Below, in pieces: positions 38,701-52,080 of a DNA stretch of 64,000 nucleotides. The notes beneath the pieces were generated by a model that did no database searches, was not told where the DNA came from, and worked only from the letters and a program-made list of their open reading frames with translations. Location of the stretch: NCBI GenBank assembly GCA_036583965.1, contig JAZBQD010000015.1:19410310-19474309 (forward strand), given 5' to 3'. Each line of letters begins with the position of its first letter. Positions within the stretch are counted from its first letter, which is position 1. The position numbers and the translations under genes were made by a program. The stretch is from Prunella strophiata. Lineage: Eukaryota; Chordata; Aves; Passeriformes; Prunellidae.

Positions 38701-38942
38701 AGATATTAACAGCCAAATACTAACAATTCTCTCCTAAGCCTCTGTGAACTGTGATTTTTGTTCAGAAGCTTATAATAAACTCTGCCACTTTTTCCAGTGA
38801 CATAAAATGTACACCCTCAGAAGCAAGGTTATGCACCACTTCAAATTAGTGTCTTAAGTGTTTTAACATGGACAAAACTAGACATTTTCCTGCAGACTCA
38901 CTCTTCAAAATGACTGAATTACATTTTCTGAATTGTTATGGG

Positions 38943-38947
<5 letters not shown>

Positions 38948-38976
<29 letters not shown>
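38948..38976 (+). repeat. Poly-A tract (29 nt)
   Basis: Uninterrupted run of A. No recognisable LINE or processed pseudogene adjoins it, so I treat it as a simple repeat. Confidence 0.95.
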
Positions 38977-38979
<3 letters not shown>

Positions 38980-39744
38980 GCCTGCCGCACAAATCCTGCA
39001 AGAAAAACTAGAGCACAAAAGCCAAGTCTCACTGATACAGAACCTATAGACTAAAGCATGAAGTCAGAGACAGTGCTACAACCTGGGGTTTTTTTTCAAG
39101 CAGGTGATCTGCAACTGTTATCTATAATTAGGAACAAAACTACATAATTACAATGTAGTTTCATAGTACTTCTTACAGCACAATTTACTGTTGTCAATAA
39201 AAAGAGGAACTCGAGCTTCACACAGCTCTGTCAAATGCTCAGCGATCTGTATCTGTGCAGAGTCACTGAAGGTCAGCTGCCTTCAAAGGGTGATGGGATT
39301 TCACACTCACACCACACAAATGTAAACCACTCAAAGAGACAGGGCACTGTGTACAAGTCTATTTCCAGATATTTAAAAAGAACAAAGCTGTTGACTAAAG
39401 CGTTCCTGTGCTCTCATTGAATTTCATAGACACATTGAGCATTTACCACTTTTGAAAAACAAAGCTTTTATCTTCCCCTGCAATACATGTTGTCTAATCA
39501 TCTGATCTACTGTGGAGTGAACACAAGGAAGGTGTTAGTATTAATACTAGCAAATCAGAATATTAATTTCTTACACCCACTATTTAGTTATTTTGTACAG
39601 ATAAAAAGAGAAGGGAACAACAGTAATTCAGGCTCAGAAAATATTGAATGAGAATTATATCAAGATGCCTTAATATGTATCTATTTTTACTGCATTTTTC
39701 CTTTCTTACAGAAAACTATTAGCAAAAAAAGGAAACAACATTAA

Positions 39745-39810
39745 GTAGATAATAGATAATTTTCTATTAGATAGTTTTCTAGTAGATAATAGATAGTAGA
39801 TAATTTTCTG
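39745..39810 (+). repeat. Short AT-rich minisatellite (agtagataatagat)
   Basis: Repeated words agtagataatagat and agataattttct occur about two to three times, imperfectly, over some 65 bp. Confidence 0.75.
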
Positions 39811-42800
39811 GTACAAAGTTTGTCATAACCATATATTTTGTGAACATAACCTACAGCAGTAACACAAAGTATTGGCATTTTCCTAGACGCTTGTTCTCAT
39901 CTTACACAGGTGCTATAAAGGATTCTTATTTGCACAAGCTTACTGCTTAGAGAAGTCATCTTCTTCAGAGGCCAGGGTTGAAAAGCTGCTTATCTCAGAG
40001 GGTATCTGTACACCAGCAGAGCCTCTGTAGTAACAAGGACATGGCATAGCAGCTCAGCACACACTCATCACGTGAGTATTTACCCAGGGTCTCAGCAGTC
40101 AGCACTCTGCAGCTTCAGCTACCAGCACTTTAACTGCTGCCCTCAAAACCAGTTTGCATCTGCCAAGATGAGCACCAGTCATGCTTTGGGCTGCAGTGCA
40201 GACCTATCTTTAGATAAGATATGTGGTTTCAATTTTAGGAAAATAGGAATACCAAGAGGCTCTCACCTACTCTGTCATCTCTCAAGCTGTCGCTTACATC
40301 ACCCTTTATAATTTACAATTTTGCCTATGATGTTGCTAGTGTTGCTTGAAAGTCATATTATTATTTACTGCTTAGTGGAAATGTGGTCCATTAGGCAGCT
40401 CAGTTATCTAACAGCTCTTTGTCACTGGGCATGGCTCTCACTTCTCTCCATGCTGCTCCCAGCAGTGTGACTGTGCTCTTTTGTGCCAGTTCTGGTAAAC
40501 ATGTGATATGCCATAGTAATTCTTCAGCTTATTAAGGTTCATTTGTTGTAGCAGCTTAGATTCATACCAGTGTAGTCATCTAAAATGGCTCACTAAAAGT
40601 CAGGTAAATGATGGATTTGGTCCAAATCAACAATCATGGGATAGGATGAGGATGATAGGATGATTTCATTCCAGATGACAATGAGCTTCTGGCTCACCAC
40701 AGCCTTCACCTCATTGAGCCACACTTCAAGATAAAACCTTGTATTCTCAGTCTCTTGAAGTCAGGACACTAGCACTTGGTGACTTCTCTGCTTTTTATGG
40801 GGTCTTTACATTGGTTCACCTACTCTACTGGCCTGAGTTTCCATGAAACTTTATACATTTGCAATGAAATTCATGGATTTGAAGATATTCATTTTTTCTT
40901 GCAATACTACACACACAAAGCAAAACCTTCTCCCTGCTACCTCTGGTAATACTGAATTACATCTATGAAGATTTCCACTACTGACCAGCCTTGGCTTTTG
41001 TAAAGATTCATAGTGATTGACTTGAGGCAACGGATTATGTATGTCAGAAAAGCAGGAACTTTCAGCCTCATAAATATACTTTGTACACTGAAGAAAAAAA
41101 AAGCAACCCTTTAAATTGTGCCAGGATATTAGTCTGAAGTTCAAACCTAATTCTGACTGACCTTCCTCAGTCAGAAGCTTTCAAGAACAAATTCAATTTC
41201 TTCAACACATCAATATCCTAGCTTTAGAAAAATGATGGCTTTGTAATATTCTTTTTTAAAGTGTGTTTTAAATTGTGTGATTAAAACAGAACATGAAGAC
41301 TTTTCAAAGGAACTCACCTTTTAGAAACTTTCACTATGAACAGATTTTCAGAACTAAACTTAGAAAAAATATTAAAACCAAATTATACTATGCAGAAATG
41401 GTAAAATTATTAGCAATTATAAAATCTAATTAAATGTACTGCATACATTCACTTCCTAGGAGTAGTAAGAAGTGCAGTATCTAAACATCTTTCACAGTGC
41501 ATCACAAGCTCAGCTTTTCCTTGTTATAGATATATACAGAAAATGACCTATAAATAGGCAAAACAGTAAATAGTCATGGAGGTTTGTGATGAAAACTTTT
41601 ATTTGATTCTATTTAGATTATATAACTAATGCCCATATATTTACATTTCCCAAGTAAACAGATTATATAACTAGGAACCTAAAAGATATTCATAATCTAA
41701 ATGTTCAGAAAGGCAGAAAGTATAAAGACAGGAACTATTTGTTAAAGAATGTTTCTCTAGAATACCATTGATCTGAGTACATTTTCATAAGAATTGGTGC
41801 CTTAAGTCTGGTCTAAACCTCAGAGTGTGACACAGGTGTTTTGATGCACACATTCATTCAGTTCATCTGCCTTTACACATTTCAAAAGAATAGCTTTACA
41901 CAGAATATAGTGTTGCATGAATACAGGCTATTAGGTTCACTTTTCTATTGAAACAGAGGAGATATAAACCAGAAGCTCCAATACCACACACTTCTTTCAC
42001 AATTACTTCTCCCTGCTCATAAATGCTACTCAAATGTTCCTTGGAAACAACTTACTTAATCAGTGAGGTGAAACAGAGAAATCAGATGTACCTGACTTCC
42101 ACAGCACTTTTGACAATTTAGCAAGTTAAATATTAACTGAAATAAACTCTTTTAAAAGTATCTTCAAGTCTGAAAGCCTGTTAACTGCTGCAGCATGATC
42201 AAACAAATCATTGCCTAAACTACATGGCATCAAAAAAGAGGGAAGGGTGAAAAAAACTATAGAAGAGAAAAATTGAAAATTCAGTAAAGGGAAGAAGAAC
42301 CACTGAGTAATGATGGGTTATACAAAGGGGCACCAGGCTGCAGTGTAAGTAATGGCAATCTTGTTGGGGGATCTCAGTGACATTTCTGAGAGACACTTCT
42401 CCATTTTCCCCTTTCTCTTTTATGATGTAATGGTTCTGTAAACATGTGACAATGCCCAACCAGGTTCAGTACTAGTTAGGACCAAAATTCTGCAGACCTG
42501 CTTTGTCCTCAATACAGCTGAATATTATAGGATATCACTATTTTAGTGGAAAATCATAATATATTTTGTGTGAAATCTTTTCCAAAATAAATTAGAAATT
42601 AATTTTTTTTAATTCTTTCACATTTCAAAACCACATACTTTATGGCAAAAAAGTTATGATTTACAACCAAGAAAAAGCAATGGTGGCTAAAAATTCTTGT
42701 TTTATTTGTGCCATAGTCTTTACCCTTTCTATGAAAAAAAAGGACTGCTTCAGTAGAAAAGGAACAAGTATTATTATATATGTTAGCATAAAACTTCACT

Positions 42801-45800
42801 CATAAGAGAGAGGTAGGTACTTTGTATTCCAAGGCAAAATAAATTTCTCAACACAATTTTATAACAAAACCACTGAGCACTAACTTGATAGATTGCAATT
42901 ACCCAATCCTCTTCAAACAGTTTTATTTAATATTTTCTTAATTATCATAAATGTCGTTATCATTGCATCACATTTTTTCTACCTTGCCCCTAAAATAAGG
43001 ATTTCAACATCAGTGGACCATCACAGGAGAAATGCGTTAATTATTTTTTTATATTAATGACAGACACCAAAAACTTTAAAACACATTTATCGGGTTTTAA
43101 ATATACTTTCAGTAGAATATTATTATTGGAAAAAGTCAGCTAGAATTTTGCTAGAAATAGGGTGAAATTGCATTCCTAAATCTATAATCAGATTCCTAGG
43201 CAGATGGCCTGATTTTTGAGGCACTCATCATTCAGCACCTGCTGAGGCTCTGGCTGGGAAGGGTTTCTGCAGGACTGTCCTTGTGACTGCCCAAAGTGTC
43301 TCTCACCCCTCACACTTGTGCCAGTGCCTTCCTCCCAGGAGCAGCTTCACTGTTACACAGCAGCTCCTGAACAGCTGCAGCTGAAACTACACCAGAGAAG
43401 GACACAGAAACTGGTGCCACTCTGCCCAGACTATTCACATCAAATATTTCTTCCTGGTGCCCAGATTGTGAATTGCAGTGGATGAGAGTTGGATGGAGTG
43501 AGAACTGTGAGAAGATGGAAAGAACATGCTTTCCTCTGACAAGCATATGCTTCCAGGTCTCACCCTCAACAATATTCAGTTTAATCTCAAGCAGTTTCTG
43601 TGAATAACTCCAGGTCTTGAATGGCACCTTTTGGGGAGCCTGACACAACAGGGCTAAAGGACAGAGCATCTTAGGAACAGTTTTCATATGAATGACATAT
43701 GTACAGCCCATTCTTCTTATTTCCCCTTCACTTTGGTTTCTCTATTTCTCCCATACTGATGATCCTATCTACAATAAAATACACATCAAAATAAAAACAG
43801 AACAAGAAAGACATGTTTTTACAGAAAATAATAATAAAAAAAAAACCTCAAACCATACAATTGATAAAATACTCCCAACTAAATAATCATTTTTTCATTA
43901 ATTAAATTTATTTGACAGTGGCCCATTAAGTTTCTGATAGTTAACTGAAGCAGTAAGAAAATTACCTGCAAAATCAATTTAAATATACCACAGGAAAGCA
44001 CTAACATAATCTAAAATGACACTGAGTCTAATCTGTGACAGATAAAGTGTTTTGTTTTATTAGAAGAATAATGATTTCATCTAAGTATGAAGAGAATTAT
44101 CATTGGAAAACACAACACTTCATGTATTCTGGAGACAGTACACGTCCTTTTTTTTTGTGTAATCGTTATTTCTGTTTGCTGGGACTCCTCTGTAAAAAAG
44201 GCTAAAAACTCATAGTATTTAAATAAATATTCAGGAAACTTCAAAAGAAAACTCCATGATGGTTTTTTGTTTTAGCATGGAATTGTAAAGAACTGATATG
44301 TTTTACACAGAATTCAGCAGGTCTTCATTTTTTCTTATCTGAGCTAAATCTGTATTAATTATTAGCACTTAGCCCTGATGCAAAATTTGGTTATCAAGTA
44401 AAAATTTCTAACCCAGTTAAACTGTAATTGTAATTTGAAATAAGTGGAGCAGGTTGAATAAGATAAGAATTACATTCATTGGAAGCCTTGCATTTCATAG
44501 ATGACACCCTTTCCAGCCATGTTTATACAAAATTCCTTTCATCACTATTAAAAATTTAAAGGATATTTATTGATTTTATTCAGCAGATATTCCACCTGCT
44601 AAGATGGTAAAGAATAGTGAAAAATTATCCTTGGAATGATAATTCAAGTTTATTTTGTTTTCTATTTAAATTTGGAAAAGATAAAAAAAGGGTGCGGAGA
44701 AAGTAAAAATGTTTTTATGACATTTTTATTATTGGTCACTGATATAATTCAGTCTACAGTTTCAACTGAAAAAGAATGATCTTTACCTTCAGAATACAAA
44801 ATTTTCACAAATTTCAGGGGAAACTGCATCTGTCAGTTAGTGTTAAAAAGGTAAACTAAAGCTAGGCTTCAATGATGCATAAGTTAAAAATATTAAAAAC
44901 CATGTTGTTTCATTAATAATAAAATTAATCTCACCTGAAACCATAGATAACTACAACAAATACACTAAAATACTTTATTAATAACTCATAGTTCTTCTCA
45001 TCTCAGAAGATTATCCATCTTTTGCCCAAACAATATTTCCCCTATAGCCATAGTTCCAGCAAAGGCACAGAGTAAAAGGAAATGTGATTAAAGATCACAG
45101 TTTTAATTATTCCTGTAAATTTAGTATACAGAAGGTTCAGATAGCAATTTAGGCACGGTTTTAATCAATAAAATTGAATATTATATATTTTTGTTTAAGT
45201 GCTATGAAATTATTCATGTTCATTTACCTATGATTAAGTATTCTCTATGCTCTGACTACGACATGAAAATATTTCCTTTTCCAGGAAATCCCTGTCAATC
45301 CTCAGATTCTGAGAAGGCATAATCAGTTTCACACCATCTTTTCAGCATGTATTTTAATATCTTAGAGGACAACCATCATTTTATATGGGACCTCCTAATG
45401 TTAATATTTACCATCTTTTTGCCTAGTTAGAGTTACCTCACAAAATTTTCCTGGCTTGATGCAGGGATGTACCTGCCTGAATGCTTCTGCCAGCAGGAGT
45501 GATAATAAGGATGTGAATATGCAGCCAAGAATAAGGAAAAGGTAGGGCTTTTTAAATGAGAGATATTACTGTCTTGCACCTATGTTTTAAATTACTGCAA
45601 ATTTAAAATATGTTACAGTAGAGTCCTCTAAATGCTGCAGATCACACCCTTTTCATATCTTCTAAGGAACATGGAAGTGTGTAAGTAGGACAAGGTTTAG
45701 CAAAACTTTTTTTTTAATTCTCTACAATTAGAAATTTCTGTAACTTTAAACATTCTAGTTCCATTCTCATCTATACATCTGTGAAAAATATTTTTCTATT

Positions 45801-47029
45801 AAAAATATCATAGGCAATACTAACATTTTAAAGTAGTTAGGTACTTCTTAGTCAATGTTGTAAGAATTACTTTCAAAGCAGTGACTTTTTATTGCTTAAA
45901 AATAGACAGTGAAAAGTGTAATACTTCTTATCTCTCAATATTTCTTATATTTGCACTTAAAACAGGCAGTTCATAGGAGTAAGCTTAAAAATTGGAATAA
46001 TAGAGTTCAGAATTTCCAAACTCTTTATATATTTAATTTACATTTATCCTACATAAGAGGTAGAGGTGTCTATAAAAAGAAAGATTATTTAATTACAAAA
46101 ACAAAACACAATCTCCTAAACTTCAATATTAGGTGAAATAATAAAAGGAAATTTTTTCACTCTCTGAAATCTGTTTTAATAAAACATGTCAAATATTTCA
46201 GCATTTTAAATAAACAATCATTCTTCTTTTGATCATTTAAAATTTGTACTTTGAATTGTAAGATATTTCTGTACTGAAACTGTGTGAAAATTCAAGTCTT
46301 TTCATTCAACTGCTGCAGCTCAGTCCTGAAATTTTGCCTTCTAATATGATTTGTACCAGAGAAGTTAGACTTTCAGGAACTCTCTAACCTGAATGAAACA
46401 AATTTTAGAAACAATGACCTCGTTCTGATCTAATTTAGCTCAGTGTAACTTTGCAGCCAAAGTTGTTGAAGATGTATGAAACTGGCACAAGCAGGATTGA
46501 AATCAGGTCCCTTATCTCTCTGAATTTAAAAGTGAGAGTTCTCTGATGGAATCCCACTTCCTTGGCATCTCTGCTCATGTAAGACATGCACTGCTCTTGC
46601 AGTAGCACTCTGGAAATGTGCTTTCTGCTTCTCACACCATGAGCTACCATACTTTTTCTAACTTGTGACAAGCATACTGTTTTCAAATAGACCTAATGCT
46701 CCATCAAAAACTAAACTGGATGTCTACCAGATTGGTTTCAAATCTGCAATAAACAAGTAGGTCCTGGAAGCTGTTCCAGACATGAGGATATTTTAATTTC
46801 TATCGTGGAAAAGGGCAGTTCTTCACAAGTTTGTAAATGACCACAATACAGCCAGTGCAAGGTTATACATTTATGTTTTCAGTGTGCTTAGTGACAAGGA
46901 ACAGTGTATTTTCACCTGGTCCTGCAAGCACACATTTCTGCTCAGACACCCTGTGCTCTGCAGCTCTCACTCAACAACACAGGGATGATTCATGTTTTAA
47001 GATTGCATGAGTCTATCCACATGTTTTGT

Positions 47030-47692
47030 TAGAGGGTTGATGAACAGCTGGCTGAATGTGAGCTGGCAGCATGCCTGGGTGACTAAGAAGGCCAGTGACA
47101 TCCTGGCTGGTATCAGCAATAGTGTGGCCAGCAGGACCAGTGATCATCCTCTGGTACTCAGCACTGGTGAGGCTGCACTTTAAATAGTGGGTTTGCTTTT
47201 GGGCCCCTCACTACAAGACAGACATGGAAGTGTTGGAGCAAGTCCAGAGAAGGGTAACAAAGTTGGTGAAGGGTCTGGAGCACAAGTCCTGTGAGGAGTG
47301 GCTGAGAGAGCTGGGGGTGTTTAGCCTGGAGAAAAGGAGGCTCAGGGGGGATCTTATGGCCCTCTACAACTACCTGAGAGGAGTTGTAGCCCACATAGGT
47401 GTGGGACTCTTCTCCAAAGTAACAAGCAACAGAAAGGAGAGGAAATGGCCTCATGGTGTGGCAGGGGAAATTTAGACTGGATAGAAGGAAAAAAATTCTT
47501 CACCACAAGGGTCATCAAACACTGGAACAGGAACAGGCCACCCAGAGGACTAGCTGATCCACCACTCTTGGAGGTATTTAAAAGGCATGGATGTGACACT
47601 GGTTTAGTGGTGAAATTGTCATTCTTAAGTTAACAGTAGGACTTTATCCCAAAGATCTCTTCCAACCTAAAGGTTTCTATCTTTCTATGCAT
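47030..47692 (+). mobile_element. CR1 LINE, truncated 3' part of ORF2 and 3' UTR
   Basis: The left part corresponds to the CR1 segment encoding the region up to the A-L-V-R-P-H-L motif. It is followed by an open stretch at 47224-47475 with [35 protein letters not shown] and MALYNYLRG, then FFTTRVIKHWNRN in another frame. The end, gatctcttccaacctaaagg then tttctatctttctatg, is the CR1 3' terminus. It is 5'-truncated, frameshifted and non-functional, and lies antisense to RIMS2. Confidence 0.93.
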
Positions 47693-50164
47693 ACAAGTTT
47701 CTTTGATAATAAAAACTAACTAGCTATCATGTTTTAATAAAATAAGAGTGAAAGCAAACACTAAATTTAAGAACTGACAAAACACAAACACATTTGGCTT
47801 TCCCACCACAGATTCCACCCACATTAGATGTCAGCCACCATTTGTGCAAACAGATACCTCTCACAGGGTGCTCAGAAAAGTGCTGGGAGCACGGTATGCG
47901 CGTATGCCTGAACTGTTTACCGTCATTGGAGAATCTACTATGTCCTACTTTCTATTTAGAACAAATTAGGGCAATATTTAGAACCATCACACACCTAGAC
48001 TTCCTTGAATGAATTCTCTTCTTCCATGTAGAGATTGTCTCTTTCTGAATCCCTAGAGTATGACATTTGAGAGATTTGTAAAAACTTGTAGGGCTTTTAA
48101 GGCCCTCAGTTGTTTGGGGAAGGTGCAGACAGAACCCCAGCTTCAATTCAGGTCACTTCTCTCATGCCTGTGTCCTGAGTGGGGGTACAACAACCCCAGG
48201 GACCACAAGCTTTCCTGAGTCTCTTCAGATTGGTCCTTTGGCAGACTGCAGGTGTGACAGTATTGCCATAAGGAACACAGGGGCAGTGGTATTGTTTGAT
48301 TTTCTAAATTTACCTGTAAAGCCTGTGGACACACAGAATTAGCCAGTAGCACTCTGCTTCACATCTGCTTCATGCTGGCTAACAAATTATGGGGGCCCTT
48401 TCAAACCTCCCCTTAAGGCTTGCTCCTTAGAAGTTGCACTGAGAAACATCTAACTGAACATGAAGGTAAAAAAATACTCCAACTGTCCCTCACAATAGAA
48501 AATACATTTGACAATCAATGTAGAAAGATTGGCTTAACTTGCACACCACAAAATACAGCTTTATTTGGACCTCTGTAGGTGACATAGTTCAGTGTTCACT
48601 CTACCATAATACCATCATGACTGTTCTCTTTTTATAAGCCACATTTCTCAGTCTTCAAACTGCACCATGTAAACTGAGATGGTTTTGAGAAAGAATTGGT
48701 GATTTGAACAGTCTAGAACATTTATAAATATGTCATTATAATCCCTGGGTTTAGGAGGATCTATTTTACAGCTATTTAAAATTTATGATTTCATAAAATC
48801 ATTGGCATTTTAAGAATTTTTTTTCTCTAAAATTTTAAGCAATTTTGATCTTTTATTATTAGGGAAAATAACAATATACCTAATATTTTGGTCCAAAACA
48901 TATAGGCAACCTTTTTTCCTCTCCAAAGTGTATTTCCTAAGAATGGCAGGAGGTCCTGTCATGGAGATAAAACTTTGAACTGTCTGCTACACTGATCTCA
49001 GGACTGGCAATAAGTGTTGTAAATTGAGACATCTTTGCTGTTACAGAAGCCTGGTGTTCACAGCAAGAGTGAAGAAGGGTCTCTTACATAATGTGGAAAA
49101 AATATTGTGAGTTTCAGAAAAATTTGAATAACACAGTAAGAAAGAATTGTTCATCCTTATTCACAGAAAAAGGCAGAGGCCATCTGTTAAATTGGTGCTC
49201 GGTTATGTCACTAAGGAGAGTTTCAATGTCTGTGAAGATCTGCATAATATTCACTCTGGAAAATGTGTGTAATTCTGGCACAACCTTGAGTTTCAGGTAA
49301 ACACATTTGTAATCTCAGCTATGTCCATTTAACTCTGTTCTCATGTGTTGTTTCCTGAGCTTCTAAATAATGAACTCGCCTGTCAGTGTCAGCTCCTGAC
49401 CATGGTCTTAGCACATCTCATCCCACCAAACTCCATCCCAGCCCTTCATGTCAATGCTGCCAGGTCCATTCCTTGCTCAGGGAGTCCCACTCCCTCTTTG
49501 CAAAAAATTCCACTCCAGAATGGTTAAAGAGCAGGGAGAATTAGGAGGGTCTGAGGATACTATTCGATTGTGTGACCAGGGCTGCTGAGGCTGGCACAGC
49601 TGGCTCTGGTTCCAGGTACAGGAGTTACTGCTGGAATGACTTCCTGTGCTGTGCATGGTCACTTCCCCCCAGCCCAGGACCCCTGCACAGGCTGGGAGCA
49701 GACACAGTCAAAGCAGCCACATCCTTCCCCAGTTCAAGCAGTTGCTCTTCTCCTTTATGAAAAGCCAAGGCTTGTTCTCCACATGGGTTCCAGCTGCACA
49801 CCACCACTAGGCCACTTTGACACAGTTACACCCTGTATGTCACAGACAAAGTGCTCACACTAATTCAAGATTAACAAAGCATAGTATGGAGCCTTTTTTT
49901 TTTTTCCCTGCAAAATCTTTGCAAGCTTTTCAAATTAATTTGTATAATAAATATCTAGCTTCATTCACTCCCTCAGAAATCAGGACAGACATGACATTGT
50001 CATTATTATTAACTATTGTTATCAATAAGAATGTTTTCTTTGACACTTGTAGACCAGACCCAATATGTAGATCAGACCCATTTCTTGTCAAAGTCTGGTG
50101 CATCCCTGAGACCCAGCTGTGAAGGGAAAGGTTCCTATCCTGGAAAGGCCCTCAGCCATTATAG
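47693..50164 (-). other. RIMS2 41-kb intron, segment between two CR1 copies
   Basis: Intronic DNA with a GC-richer block at about 49370-49870, open in several frames on both strands without any recognisable domain. A small CpG cluster lies at 47889-47925. Neither is assigned. Confidence 0.75.
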
Positions 50165-50755
50165 GATTTTTCAGGTGGGCAGCAAAGTGGCAATAAGAAG
50201 TCCAAGGCAATCAAAGAGAGACATCAGGGCTTTAGGATGACAGGTTAAGGAATCAGGAGTACAAGTGGGCTTCTCCTCTATTCTCCCAGTTTCAGGAAAT
50301 GAGGAGGGAAGAGAGGAAGATCCAGTAGATCGATACTTGACTCCAAACCTGGTGTCACCAGCAGAATTTTGTGGGGTTTTGATCATGTTTACAGTTTACA
50401 TGACACCAGGCCTGCTGATGACAAATGGGGGTGACCTGTCTCAAAAGGGAAAAAAGATTTTTCTCAGGCGTTAGTAGGGTTCATGGAGAGAGCTTTAAAC
50501 TAGGTCTGAAGGGGAAAGGCATGAAAGCAGAACTGTTACAGATAAACCAGGCAGCAGCATTCCAGTGCCTGAGAGACATTGTGCTGATGGGGTCCTTCAT
50601 TCTGCTGTCCCCATGGAGATAGGGATAGAGAGCCATGCAGCAGCAGACACAGGGTTACTGATGTGTTAGAAGCCATGGAAGTGCTAAATTAGTGGTAATC
50701 AATAATCTTGTAGATCTTTTCCAACCTAAATGGTTCTGTGCTTCTATAATCCTAA
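50165..50755 (+). mobile_element. CR1-type LINE fragment with decayed ORF1 esterase segment joined to a 3' end
   Basis: An open stretch at 50265-50474 includes RYLTPNLVSPAEFCGVL, TPGLLMTNGGDLSQKGKKIF and, in another frame, a piece resembling the following A-L-N segment. This resembles the C-terminal part of the esterase (SGNH-type) domain of CR1 ORF1, whose motif is close to DGVHLSxxGK. Here that motif reads NGGDLSQKGK, so the catalytic Asp and His positions are both changed. From about 50690 a CR1 3' end follows (atcttttccaacctaaatgg, then ttctgtgcttctataatc). ORF2 is missing between them, so the copy has an internal deletion or is two pieces. The left boundary is uncertain. Confidence 0.6.
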
Positions 50756-52080
50756 ATGTATATGCTTTGTGCATTACTTGTACAAAAAATATATTGTCTA
50801 TATTATCTTGTATACTACATTTCCTACACTGAATTGTCTTAAATAAACATTTTGTTACTACATCCCCTGGACTGATTGGTCCTATTTTCCTCAAGGTTGC
50901 TTCTAACAACAAAATCATGAACACCATAAAGTTGGTATAAGTTTTTTCTACTCATCAGGAAGACTAAGGGGGTCAAGGTTTCAGCACAGTTGTTTCACCT
51001 AAGTACATGCAACTGTCTACTTTGACCAGGTGAAATTTCCTTCCATTCTACCCTCCCTTGCTCCTTACATATCAGACCATGGTTGTGGATATTGACATAT
51101 GAAAATTCAGAGTTATTTCACTTACTCGAGTTAATTACTTGCTTCAGAACCAATTTGATAGCAATATTAATAATAATAAATAGTAGTAAATTTTCTATTC
51201 ACAATCCACAACAGCAGATAACCATTCAGAGGAAGTAATAAAGGTTCACTGGTATAAGAATAATAACTCAAAAAAGCTTAAAACAACATACATGAAGGTA
51301 AGCGAAGTAATAATATTCATTTGATTGAGTTTAAACTCATGGTGCCCAATACTTTCATATTTAATTAGAAATTATCCCTTTATAGGCTGGGAAGTAATTT
51401 CAATCAATCTTAGTTTTCTTTCTGACATTGGAGTAACTCAAAAACTATTTCTAAAAAGCACTTAAACCAAAAATCATCATAGCACCACAAGAGACAGAAA
51501 CCTCCATTGGTGTAAACTTGCAATAGCCATTTTAAATTTGTCTCAAAACTTCAATGGGTTAACTTTATACACACAGGTCTTTTTGCAGATCAGACATTCT
51601 TTAACCTGCAGCAGACAGCACGAAACTGGCATAAGGGCTGCATCATGTGCTCCAGTTAATTCAACAAAAACTGCGGTCATGCGCCCACACTTGATCCAGA
51701 TCAAATATGCACTCATTGTGATCCAGGAGCACGCAAATCTGGCATTAATGGACATGAAACCATGGCCTTATATGACAGCCCAGCTTTAGATACTTTGCAG
51801 ATTTCATTGATAGGTTGTTCAGTAGGCATGTTTTTTCCTTTAACTTATCCAAATACTTATAGGAGCTGTGATGTTCTTTTCCACGTAAATCATTAAATTT
51901 ATGTAAATGAAACACAAAATCAGAAAAAAAAACCCAATTCCCATCACAACAAAGTTGAGTCATCTGAAGGGCTGTAGATGTGTGGTTGCAATCAATTTAA
52001 ATAGCTAAAATAAATGTCCAAAGTAATAGAAACCAAATCAAATCTATATAGTGAAACAAACAAAAACTTAGAAATCTTAC
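50756..52080 (-). other. RIMS2 41-kb intron, 5' end
   Basis: This is the start of the long intron, just after the linker exon. Most is AT-rich. The stretch 51540-51790 is CpG-containing, less AT-rich and open on both strands, and is discussed as a possible conserved non-exonic element. Confidence 0.8.

Larger units (their letters stand above)
35742..47029 (-). other. RIMS2 41-kb intron, segment between TTTC tract and CR1
   Basis: AT-rich intron with a poly-A tract (38948), the minisatellite at 39745 and mildly GC-richer patches at about 40020-40320 and 43200-43440. A 133-codon open frame at 43310-43711 on the minus strand has no recognisable similarity. Nothing else supported. Confidence 0.8.

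Noticed and set aside
43310..43711. 133-codon minus-strand open frame
   Set aside because: No recognisable domain, no splice or start context tying it to RIMS2, and moderate GC makes a chance open frame plausible.
51992..52080. Continuation of the linker exon ORF past 52081 to a stop at 51992
   Set aside because: A good donor (GTAAG) lies at 52080 and the family sequence continues in exon A or B; the tail is intronic. A truncated form ending here by intron retention is possible but unsupported.
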